Of a DNA stretch of 10,501 nt, positions 1 through 5,133 are shown one piece after another. The position numbers and the translations under genes were made by a program. Below the pieces are notes generated by a model. That model did no database searches. It saw only the letters and a program-made list of their open reading frames with translations, and was not told the DNA's origin. This DNA is from JAJYIV01 sp964616135 (GTDB lineage: Bacteria; Patescibacteriota; Patescibacteriia; UBA9934; GWF2-40-263), in NCBI GenBank assembly GCA_964616135.1, contig CAZTTQ010000028.1:1-10501 (forward strand), written 5' to 3'. How positions within the stretch are numbered: the stretch's first letter is position 1; each line of letters begins with the position of its first letter.

Positions 1-1166
1 CGGAGGTCCAAGTACCACTGGAACGGTTCCACCGGCAGATTGTGTTCCTTGATGCGCTTCAGCAGTTCGTCGTAATTGTCCTCACGTTGGGAGCCGCCGA
101 TCACTTCCCCGTAGCCTTCTGGGGCGAGCAAATCTGCGTTCAACACATAGCGAGGGTCCGCTGGATCGCGCTTCATGTAGAAGGCCTTCACTTCGGCCGG
201 ATACTTCTCCACGAAGATCGGGCGGTCGTACTGCTTGGTCAGGATCGTCTCGTCATCGGCGCCAAGGTCGTCCATCGGGCCGATATCGGAGCCCATTTCC
301 TTCAGCTTGGCGACCGCTTCCGCGTGCGTCATGCGGACGAACGGCGCTTGGACCTTTTCCAACGCGGCGACGTCACGTTCCAAGATAGCCAATTCCTTGC
401 GGTTCTTTTCCAAAACGTCCTTTACGATGCGGCAGACCAGGCCTTCCTGCGTTTTCAGGTTCTGTTCATGGTCCGCAAACGCCGCCTCCGCGTCCATCAT
501 CCAGAATTCCGTCAGGTGGCGGCGGGTCTTGGACTTTTCCGCGCGGAACACCGGGCCGAAGTCAAACGCGCGGCCGACGGACATGACCGCGGCTTCCAAG
601 TACAGCTGGCCGGACTGGGACAGGTACGCCTTGCCCAGGTCGAAGTAATCCATTTCGAACAACTCCGTGGTTCCCTCGCACGCGTTGGGCGTCAAAATCG
701 GCGCATCAATTTTAATGAAGCCGTTCTCGGCGAAGTACACGTACGTCGCGTTGATGATGGTGTTGCGCACGCGCTGCACGGCCCACTGGCGCTCGCTGCG
801 CAGCCACAGGTGACGCATATCCAACAAGAAATCCGGACCGTGTTCCTTCTTGCCGATCGGATAGTCGTCCGGCGCAATTTGGATCGCGGCAAAAGAAGTT
901 CCGTCCAGTTCAAAGCTGCCGGGCTGGCGGCCTTCTTTTACTTTTCCCTTCACCGTGACGGACGATTCAATGCGGACCGTGTTCAACAATTCCCACTGGT
1001 CCGCCGGCAAGTTGGCGGCCGAATACACCACCTGCACGCGGCCGGAACCGTCGCGCAGCTGGAGGAAGAAGATCTTCCCGCTGGAGCGGAAATTGTACGC
1101 CCACCCGTTCAACTCGATTTCTTGGCCAAGATAAGCGGCAATTTCATCAATGCGGACGGAGGGCAT
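1..1166 (-). CDS. asnS: Asparaginyl-tRNA synthetase, C-terminus cut by window edge
   Basis: Class II aminoacyl-tRNA synthetase that charges tRNA-Asn with asparagine in the cytosol. 388 residues are visible. An N-terminal OB-fold anticodon-binding domain covers about residues 1-105 (GQEIELNGWAYNFRSSGK near 14-31). The catalytic core follows with class II motif 2 at about 207-225 (FRAEKSKTRRHLTEFWMMDA) and the GGSQRED segment at 357-363. The visible end, YLDL at 385-388, just precedes the expected motif 3, so only roughly the last 40-50 residues should be missing. The motif 2 wording (FRAEKSKTRRHLTEF) is that of AsnRS rather than AspRS; this rests on family knowledge, not a search. The ATG at 1166 was chosen because it directly precedes the OB fold; the frame stays open upstream, but that sequence is not family-like. 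No clear Shine-Dalgarno precedes it. A candidate promoter lies about 45 bases upstream, so the gene is probably transcribed separately from the AT-rich segment before it. Confidence 0.95.
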   Translation of the reverse strand, partial: MPSVRIDEIAAYLGQEIELNGWAYNFRSSGKIFFLQLRDGSGRVQVVYSAANLPADQWELLNTVRIESSVTVKGKVKEGRQPGSFELDGTSFAAIQIAPDDYPIGKKEHGPDFLLDMRHLWLRSERQWAVQRVRNTIINATYVYFAENGFIKIDAPILTPNACEGTTELFEMDYFDLGKAYLSQSGQLYLEAAVMSVGRAFDFGPVFRAEKSKTRRHLTEFWMMDAEAAFADHEQNLKTQEGLVCRIVKDVLEKNRKELAILERDVAALEKVQAPFVRMTHAEAVAKLKEMGSDIGPMDDLGADDETILTKQYDRPIFVEKYPAEVKAFYMKRDPADPRYVLNADLLAPEGYGEVIGGSQREDNYDELLKRIKEHNLPVEPFQWYLDL

Positions 1167-1210
1167 AGAAAAACGGGCGTGGGCAAAATCAGGCGAATTT
1201 AAGCGGAATC

Positions 1211-1238
1211 AGTGTAGCAAACAGGGGGAAATGGGCAA
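1211..1238 (-). promoter_or_regulatory. Candidate sigma-70-type promoter for asnS
   Basis: On the minus strand TTGCCC (1238-1233) and TACACT (1216-1211) are separated by 16 bases, matching the -35 and -10 consensus at 4 of 6 and 5 of 6 positions. This would start transcription near 1204 and give a leader of about 40 bases before the asnS ATG at 1166. It lies in the 92-base gap after the preceding gene. It is a visual match only. Confidence 0.4.
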
Positions 1239-1258
1239 GAAAAACTATATTCACTTTT

Positions 1259-1795
1259 TTACTCAGTACGAAAGGCATCAAAACAAATAGAGACATTCTT
1301 CCCTTGAAACGGAATGGGGAAGCAAAATTTCAAAACAGAAATACCATTACGATTCTCAACCTCCCCCATTTTTCCTGATTGGATACCTTCTAGGTTGAGT
1401 ATTATTTTTACCCCCTGAAGCATGGTAAGTACATCAAGAAACAGTGTGGCTGATTGAGAGATGATTTTGCTTTCATCGAATTTAAAACCTTGCCTTTTTA
1501 ACTCTAAGCACAACTCGGCGATAAACTCAGATTGTTTAAAAACAGGTGAAATGACGACTGTCCCCGATCTCTGAGTAATCTGCTGATGGACTGAGGCTGC
1601 AATAGCACTACCATGATCGACAACCAGGCCTCGATCGCGTCCGTCATTATGTGCGATAAAATCACCTATTTCACGAAGTTTGCTATTAGATCTGGCACCC
1701 TCTCTCAGATCAATGAGCACAGACTTGAGTTCATCCCTGGTGAGGGTCGGTTGTAAGAGTTTTTCTTGGATCTCTTTTCTGCGATATTCATTCAT
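1259..1795 (-). CDS. Hypothetical protein, 178 aa, soluble
   Basis: I do not recognise the family with confidence. The frame is open and compositionally protein-like. The N-terminal part (about 1-60) is charged and helical, with a conserved-looking stretch LREIGDFIAHNDGRDRG at 40-56. The C-terminal part (about 78-178) alternates hydrophobic and polar residues and looks like mixed alpha/beta. No signal peptide, membrane segment or Cys-type metal site is visible. ATG at 1795 (MNEYRRKEI) is preferred; an in-frame TTG at 1819 would add eight residues but lies almost inside the upstream terminator. No Shine-Dalgarno is seen. The gene is much richer in A+T than asnS and recO and uses many A/T-ending codons, which suggests transfer. 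It sits just downstream of the tmRNA-like RNA and its terminator, a common place for integrated genes. The H-x-x-R-like content could suggest an RNase or defence role, but nothing in the sequence establishes that. Confidence 0.75.
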   Translation of the reverse strand: MNEYRRKEIQEKLLQPTLTRDELKSVLIDLREGARSNSKLREIGDFIAHNDGRDRGLVVDHGSAIAASVHQQITQRSGTVVISPVFKQSEFIAELCLELKRQGFKFDESKIISQSATLFLDVLTMLQGVKIILNLEGIQSGKMGEVENRNGISVLKFCFPIPFQGKNVSICFDAFRTE

Positions 1796-1811
1796 ATACA
1801 AAACCCTACCA

Positions 1812-1844
1812 CAAACCAAACCGCCCCGCGATGAAGCAGGGCGG
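1812..1844 (-). terminator. Intrinsic terminator after the tmRNA-like RNA
   Basis: Read on the minus strand, CCGCCC (1844-1839) pairs with GGGCGG (1826-1821), and GC further inside can add pairs. The stem is followed by TTTGGTTTG (1820-1812). It lies about 20 bases after the T-arm and acceptor-like sequence and before the ATG at 1795. This fits the end of a small RNA transcript. The U-tract is interrupted by two Gs, so efficiency is uncertain. Confidence 0.6.
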
Positions 1845-1859
1845 CGGATGGTCCCGGAG

Positions 1860-2093
1860 TTGTGGACCCGACGGGAGTTGAACCCGCTTTCTGTGGTGTC
1901 AATTCACGTAAGGTAACCGTACCCAGGCCCATGGCCTAGGCAAACGTAGCCCATTCTCCGGGATGAAAACAAAACTCCCCCAGTCGTTTAAGACATAGGG
2001 GAGTTTTATTGACACCACGTTTATTACCTCACGTGACACTACTATCCAACCAGAAATTTTTCGTCCTGTCAATCCGTGTAGCGTAGCGAAACC
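1860..2093 (-). ncRNA. tmRNA-like RNA (divergent or decayed ssrA candidate)
   Basis: tmRNA with SmpB rescues stalled ribosomes. Several tmRNA-type elements occur here in the right order on the minus strand. (1) ACGGATTGACAGG, with GGATTGACAGG at 2075-2065, resembles the 5' D-loop signature GGATTCGACAGG but lacks one C. (2) P2-like 5' strands TTTCTG (2056-2051) and GTGTCACGTGAGGTAA (2039-2024) pair with 3' strands CAGAAA (1893-1888), TGACAC (1901-1896) and TTACCTTACG (1916-1907). (3) A T-arm, GCGGG-TTCAACT-CCCGT (1887-1871), abuts P2. (4) An acceptor 3' strand CGGGTCC plus A (1870-1863) has U70 and A73 as in alanine-charged tmRNA. (5) A terminator follows at 1844-1812. A hairpin at 1942-1920 (10 bp, ATG loop) carries a TAG that could be a tag stop in P5. 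Against: no convincing 5' acceptor strand (GGTTTCG at 2093-2087 pairs poorly), CAA instead of CCA, and a total length near 230, well below the usual 350. Confidence 0.42.
1971..2007 (-). terminator. Strong bidirectional hairpin, terminator or RNA domain
   Basis: AAAACTCCCC (1971-1980) and GGGGAGTTTT (1998-2007) form a perfect 10-bp stem; GTC and GAC in the 17-base loop can add three pairs. On the minus strand it continues GTTTTGTTTTC, a usable U-tract, and it lies about 120 bases after the stop of the gene at 2129-2641. It may therefore end that transcript. The same hairpin falls inside the tmRNA-like region, where it could instead be the internal pseudoknot domain. The two readings conflict and the sequence alone does not decide. 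Confidence 0.5.
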
Positions 2094-2104
2094 AGATATG
2101 CCAT

Positions 2105-2136
2105 GTTGTGCGACGTTGTGCTGTTTTTTTAATCCA
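2105..2136 (+). repeat. Left terminal inverted repeat of the cassette
   Basis: The arm begins GTTGTGCGACGTTGTGCTG and continues with seven Ts and AATCCA. It has an internal direct repeat of TTGTGC at a 10-base offset, about one helical turn, which is the kind of spacing a DNA-binding dimer or recombinase would use. It overlaps the stop codon (2129-2131) of the enclosed gene. Confidence 0.75.
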
Positions 2137-2641
2137 CCATTATAGATTTTTGTATAGTTTGCTTTCCTCCTTCGTCGGAAATTACAAAATCGTATAATAC
2201 AGATTTTTCATCCTGCCATTTTGCATTTTCCAAATACATCTGCTGCAAAGCTCCTTGAAGAATATCATATTTTATTCCAAGACTTCCTTGATTATTTATA
2301 AATATTCCTATTGGTTTTGAACAACATTCTTTAGTTATTTCAATGTCAAGGCCAAATAGGACGGCAGATTTTGTTGAATTTGGACTCTTTACTTCTTCGA
2401 AGATTTTGTAATTTTCGACAGCGGCAGTTGGATAATTTTTTTCTATTAATTCCTTCATTAATTCTGTTGATGTTTTGGCACTTTGGCTGGGTTGCTTCTG
2501 TGGTATTGGCTTTTGCTTAGACTCTAATGTGCTTGGCACGTTTTGTGCAACATCATTCTTCTGTTGCCAAAAATAAACTACTCCGCCGACTACCACCGCC
2601 GTAACAATAACGGCAACGATGATTTTTCCTGTTTGTTGCAT
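2129..2641 (-). CDS. Membrane-anchored hypothetical protein, 170 aa
   Basis: I do not recognise the family. Residues 1-5 (MQQTG) are followed by one hydrophobic segment at about 6-25 (KIIVAVIVTAVVVGGVVYFW), so this is a single-pass or uncleaved signal-anchor protein with the rest probably outside. A Gln/Pro/Ser/Lys-rich linker covers about 26-58, and a small mixed alpha/beta domain about 59-170 includes an adjacent Cys pair (ITKECCSKP). This layout is common among small exported CPR proteins, but no function follows from it. ATG at 2641 is chosen because the anchor starts directly behind it; an in-frame GTG at 2677 lies in the inverted repeat and would place a charged, non-family stretch in front. 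There is no good Shine-Dalgarno. The gene is strongly AT-rich beside recO and fills the cassette at 2105-2680 completely, so it is the passenger of that unit. Confidence 0.75.
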   Translation of the reverse strand: MQQTGKIIVAVIVTAVVVGGVVYFWQQKNDVAQNVPSTLESKQKPIPQKQPSQSAKTSTELMKELIEKNYPTAAVENYKIFEEVKSPNSTKSAVLFGLDIEITKECCSKPIGIFINNQGSLGIKYDILQGALQQMYLENAKWQDEKSVLYDFVISDEGGKQTIQKSIMVD

Positions 2642-2648
2642 AGATTTA

Positions 2649-2680
2649 TGGATTAAAAAAACAGCACAATTTCGCACAAC
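2649..2680 (-). repeat. Right terminal inverted repeat of the cassette
   Basis: On the minus strand the arm begins GTTGTGCGAAATTGTGCTG, then seven Ts and AATCCA, matching the left arm except at two bases. It lies between the recO stop (2690-2692) and the ATG at 2641, so it also forms the leader of the enclosed gene and may carry its promoter. Confidence 0.75.
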
Positions 2681-2689
2681 TCCATGATA

Positions 2690-3463
2690 TCACGCTGCGC
2701 ACGCGGCGCGGATGGAGTTCGCCGGGATGGTCGGAAAATGGGACACGATCAGGCTTTCGACCGCCTCGTGGAATTCGCCCAAGACAAGCCCGGGCAAATG
2801 CGGGCGCAGCTGGTGTTCAAACGGATTCTCCAAGGCGAAGCGCAGCAGTTTCAGCGCCTCGTCCGTCATGGCGCGGGCCGCGAACCACTGTTCCTGTTCC
2901 CGCTCGGTGCAATTGCGGCACACCACTCCCCCTTTCAACGCATGCCAACGGTAGGCGCCGGGCTGAAGCGCTTCCTGGCAGGACAAACACAATCCGAGCT
3001 GCGGCCGATAGCCGGAAACGGACATCAGTTTCAAGGCGAAGGACCCCAACATGAATCCGGCGCGTTCGGACGAAATAGACGGCGACGCATCCACAAACGC
3101 CAACCAGTTCAATAAGATATCGTACAGTTTCAAATCCGCTTCCTGCGGCTTCACGCCAATGTCCACCAAATGCAGGGCGCCGCGAATAAGCAACGACCGC
3201 TCCAAGTCTGCGGAGGCAGAGGAAAACGCGCGCAGGCGCTCCACGCCCGCTACCAAGTCATATTGGCGACCACGAACCAGCATGAGGGAAACCTCGGCGG
3301 GAAACTCCAAATGCGGCGAGAGTTTCGCGAGCGGCTTGTGCGAGCCGCGCGCCAAGGCCTCCACCTTGCCGAATTCCTTCGTGTACACCGAATACCACCG
3401 GTCGGCTTCCCGGTGGTCGTGCCAGCCAAGGACGATGCCGGTGGCGGCATACGTCGCGGACAT
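2690..3463 (-). CDS. recO: DNA repair and recombination mediator RecO
   Basis: RecO works with RecR in the RecFOR pathway, loading RecA onto SSB-coated single-stranded DNA and annealing strands. The 257 residues match the family's usual length of about 240-260. The N-terminal OB fold covers roughly 1-80 (TGIVLGWHDHREADRWYSVY, then GKVEALARGSHKPLAKLSPHLE). A helical region follows, with a four-cysteine zinc site at C159, C162, C182 and C185 (CLSC and CRNC). The C-terminal helices contain LRFALENPFEHQLRPHLPGLVL. The ATG at 3463 starts directly at the OB fold and lies one base after the ruvX stop (3465-3467), so recO is almost certainly co-transcribed and translationally linked with ruvX. The stop TGA at 2692-2690 is followed almost at once by the AT-rich cassette, and no recO terminator is visible in between. 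Confidence 0.93.
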   Translation of the reverse strand: MSATYAATGIVLGWHDHREADRWYSVYTKEFGKVEALARGSHKPLAKLSPHLEFPAEVSLMLVRGRQYDLVAGVERLRAFSSASADLERSLLIRGALHLVDIGVKPQEADLKLYDILLNWLAFVDASPSISSERAGFMLGSFALKLMSVSGYRPQLGLCLSCQEALQPGAYRWHALKGGVVCRNCTEREQEQWFAARAMTDEALKLLRFALENPFEHQLRPHLPGLVLGEFHEAVESLIVSHFPTIPANSIRAACAA

Positions 3464-3464
3464 A

Positions 3465-3854
3465 CTAGGCGGAATGGTTATTGAGGTACTGCTGCACGAT
3501 GAGCATCGCCGCGAGCGCGTCTTCTTCCGCGGCCGTCTCCCCTTCCGCCATCAGGCGGCGGCTTTCGGCCGTGGTGAAGCTTTCGTCTTCTTCCACAATC
3601 GGCACGGAAACCGCGGCGGCCAACTTGGCCGTGAACGCGCGGACCTTTTCCAACTGCGCCGTGGACTGGGACGAAAGCGGCGCGCCGACCACAATCAACT
3701 CAATGTCCTCCGTCTTCACGCGCTTGGCCAATTCCCGAATGGTCGCCTCGCCGGTATTCAAAATCACGTCCAACGGCACCGCGACCTTCACGGAGCTGTC
3801 GCCGAAGGCCGTGCCGATCTTCTTGTCGCCGTAATCGATGCCAAGGATGCGCAT
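3465..3854 (-). CDS. ruvX: RuvX/YqgF-type RNase H-fold nuclease
   Basis: YqgF/RuvX proteins have an RNase H fold and act as putative Holliday junction resolvases or in 16S rRNA 5'-end processing, depending on the species. The 129-residue protein is of normal length (about 130-140). Visible motifs are ILGIDYGDKKIG at 3-14 with catalytic-type D7, IVVGAPL at 54-60, VEEDESFTTAESRR at 87-100 with acidic residues and the conserved S/T-x-E pattern, and EEDALAAMLIVQQYL at 110-124 with D112. These give the expected acidic triad. The ATG at 3854 is preferred over an in-frame start at 3890, because the first strand of the fold begins right after it. The stop is one base from recO, and the start is one base from the stop of the upstream membrane protein, so the cluster is a compact operon. 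Pairing with recO suggests recombination work, but rRNA maturation cannot be excluded. Confidence 0.9.
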   Translation of the reverse strand: MRILGIDYGDKKIGTAFGDSSVKVAVPLDVILNTGEATIRELAKRVKTEDIELIVVGAPLSSQSTAQLEKVRAFTAKLAAAVSVPIVEEDESFTTAESRRLMAEGETAAEEDALAAMLIVQQYLNNHSA

Positions 3855-3855
3855 A

Positions 3856-4236
3856 CTAGTCGTAAAAAGAAACCAGGGCGCCGAGTACAAGGAATACCCA
3901 GGCGAGGACGACGGCGACCGGATGCCAGCGGACGCGCGCGCGGATAAGCGGGATGCGACTTATGGCAAACCCAATCATAATGGCAAACAACACGTTCACT
4001 CCCCAACGCCATTGGAGCGCCGGTGTCGTCAGCCAATTCCAGTCATTCCCCATCGGAGGCACGGGAATAGGAAGACGCAGCGGAAAGCCCGCAGTGCCGC
4101 CCCACGATAACGGATCAATCGTGCTAAAGGGGCGAGAAATATCTCCTGTTCCGTCAAACGAACGCCAATTGATCAGCCAAAATGAAACCGCAGACCAACC
4201 GAACGCATTCCAAAATTCTTTCCAGGACCACTTCAT
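3856..4236 (-). CDS. Small multi-pass membrane protein of unknown function
   Basis: The 126-residue product is Trp- and Phe-rich with two clear membrane segments near the C-terminus, about 79-96 (GVNVLFAIMIGFAISRIP) and 105-124 (HPVAVVLAWVFLVLGALVSF), and a weaker hydrophobic stretch at about 11-24. The middle (about 28-75) is polar and Pro/Gly-rich (FPLRLPIPVPPMGNDWNW) and probably lies outside the membrane. The short positively charged turn between the last two helices (RARVRW) suggests a cytosolic loop by the positive-inside rule. I do not recognise a family. The ATG at 4236 (MKWSWKEF) lies eight bases after the map stop; an alternative in-frame ATG at 4263 would overlap map by 19 bases. 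One base separates its stop from the ruvX start. The gene is therefore embedded in an operon of map, ruvX and recO, and its GC-rich codon use matches its neighbours. Confidence 0.75.
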   Translation of the reverse strand: MKWSWKEFWNAFGWSAVSFWLINWRSFDGTGDISRPFSTIDPLSWGGTAGFPLRLPIPVPPMGNDWNWLTTPALQWRWGVNVLFAIMIGFAISRIPLIRARVRWHPVAVVLAWVFLVLGALVSFYD

Positions 4237-4244
4237 AGAACTGA

Positions 4245-5021
4245 TTAGTATCCGGCCGGCCACGGCGTGAGAATCTCCGTTCCCTTGTCCGTGCAGGCCA
4301 CGGTCATTTCAAAATGAGCCGCCCATGATCCGTCCTTGGTGATGATCGCCCATTTGTCCGGGGCGGTGCGGACGTGGTAGTCGCCCATCGTGATCATCGG
4401 CTCAATGGCCAGGCACATGCCAGACTTGATCTTCTGGGCCGGATACGCCGGATCCACGTAGTTGGGCACGCTGGGGCCTTCATGGACCTTATGGCCCACC
4501 CCATGCCCTACCAGGGCCCGTACGATGCCATAGCCATTGGGAAGCACCACCCGTTCAACGGCCCGGGCGATGTCCTGGATCGGCGCGCCAACCTTGGCGG
4601 CGGCGACCCCGGCCAACGTCGCTTCGCGCGTCACGTCCATCAGCTTGCGGTTCTCGGGGGAGACCTTCCCCACCCCGACGGTAATGGCCATGTCGGTGCA
4701 CAGGCCCTTGTACCAACAACCGATATCCAACCCGACGATGTCACCCTCGTTCAAAACGAGATCGCGGTTCCCTAAGCCGTGAACGACTTCTTGGTTCACG
4801 GAAATGCAGACGGTCGAAGGAAACGGCGGGTCCGTGGGATCCGTCTGATACTGCAAAAACGACGGCGTGGCACCCTCCGCGCGCATGGAGGCCTCCGCAG
4901 CGGCGTCCAACGCGCGCAGCGTGACACCCGGACGCACCAAGGCCGCCGCGGCGCCCAGCGCGCGGCTCAAAATGGCGCCCCCTTCGCGCATGGCGTCAAT
5001 TTCCTTGATGGTCTTGGTCAT
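4245..5021 (-). CDS. map: Methionine aminopeptidase, type I
   Basis: Removes the initiator methionine from new proteins whose second residue is small; a cytosolic dinuclear-metal enzyme of the pita-bread fold. All expected ligands are visible: D99 (IVGLDIG), D110 (LCTDMAITVG), H173 (VGHGVGHKVHEGP), E207 (LAIEPMI) and E238 (AAHFEMTVAC), with the substrate-side histidine H81 (VVHGLGN). The 258 residues agree with type Ia enzymes, with neither the type II insert nor an N-terminal zinc extension. The ATG at 5021 begins MTKTIKEIDAMREGG, the usual N-terminus. The gene follows adk across a 108-base spacer full of GTAGAA/TTCTAC hexamers, and runs into the small membrane protein eight bases past its stop. 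The adk-map order is the conserved arrangement behind secY in many bacteria. Confidence 0.97.
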   Translation of the reverse strand: MTKTIKEIDAMREGGAILSRALGAAAALVRPGVTLRALDAAAEASMRAEGATPSFLQYQTDPTDPPFPSTVCISVNQEVVHGLGNRDLVLNEGDIVGLDIGCWYKGLCTDMAITVGVGKVSPENRKLMDVTREATLAGVAAAKVGAPIQDIARAVERVVLPNGYGIVRALVGHGVGHKVHEGPSVPNYVDPAYPAQKIKSGMCLAIEPMITMGDYHVRTAPDKWAIITKDGSWAAHFEMTVACTDKGTEILTPWPAGY

Positions 5022-5025
5022 AAAT

Positions 5026-5133
5026 GTAGAAAGCGTAGAAATGGTAGAATCGGCCCGTTTGGCCTTGTAGAAACGACGCGTCGGTTCTACGTTTTCTACG
5101 TTCTACGAGTGAGCGATGAGCGAACGATTCTAC
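5026..5133. repeat. adk-map spacer made of GTAGAA/TTCTAC hexamers
   Basis: GTAGAA occurs at 5026, 5035, 5044 and 5067; its reverse complement TTCTAC occurs at 5085, 5094, 5101 and 5128, the last overlapping the adk stop codon. The four forward copies lie on the left and the four reverse copies on the right, making a stepped palindrome. The centre (5067-5090) is a 24-base near-perfect palindrome, with GTAGAA and TTCTAC around CGACGCGTCG. The transcript between adk and map can thus form several alternative hairpins. No long U-tract follows, so it is not an ordinary terminator; it may be a processing or attenuation element or a small palindromic repeat. Confidence 0.6.

Larger units (their letters stand above)
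2105..2680. mobile_element. 576-bp inverted-repeat-bounded cassette with one gene
   Basis: Two 32-base arms, 2105-2136 and the reverse complement of 2649-2680, match at 30 of 32 positions, differing only at two adjacent bases (CG versus AA). They enclose a single reading frame whose stop lies inside the left arm and whose ATG lies eight bases inside the right arm. There is no transposase. This is the architecture of a mobile insertion cassette or other non-autonomous element. An exact target duplication is not visible: CCAT occurs at 2101-2104 and at 2682-2685, but the right copy is offset by one base. The unit is AT-rich and sits nine bases after the recO stop codon. Mobility is inferred from architecture, not shown. 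Confidence 0.5.

Noticed and set aside
42..1202. Long plus-strand open frame opposite asnS
   Set aside because: It is the antisense shadow of a clear AsnRS gene; the predicted protein is Arg/His/Leu-rich with no family features.
1863..1928. A short tRNA using GGGCCTG (1928-1922) as the 5' acceptor strand
   Set aside because: The seven pairs, including a G3-U70 type pair, do form, but only 36 bases lie between acceptor and T-arm, and no five-pair anticodon stem with a seven-base loop can be built. The same bases are better used in the 10-bp hairpin at 1920-1942.
1849..1962. A tRNA with CCCGGAG/CTCCGGG acceptor ending in ACCA
   Set aside because: The 7-bp match and the CCA are striking, but the T-arm is eleven bases away from the acceptor strand and no D-arm or anticodon arm fits. 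It is kept only as an alternative pairing.
2641..2677. Upstream GTG start for the cassette gene
   Set aside because: It would add twelve residues encoded entirely by the inverted repeat; the ATG at 2641 precedes the membrane anchor directly.
5026..5133. A small CRISPR array
   Set aside because: The repeated unit is only six bases, occurs in both orientations, and lacks constant spacers.
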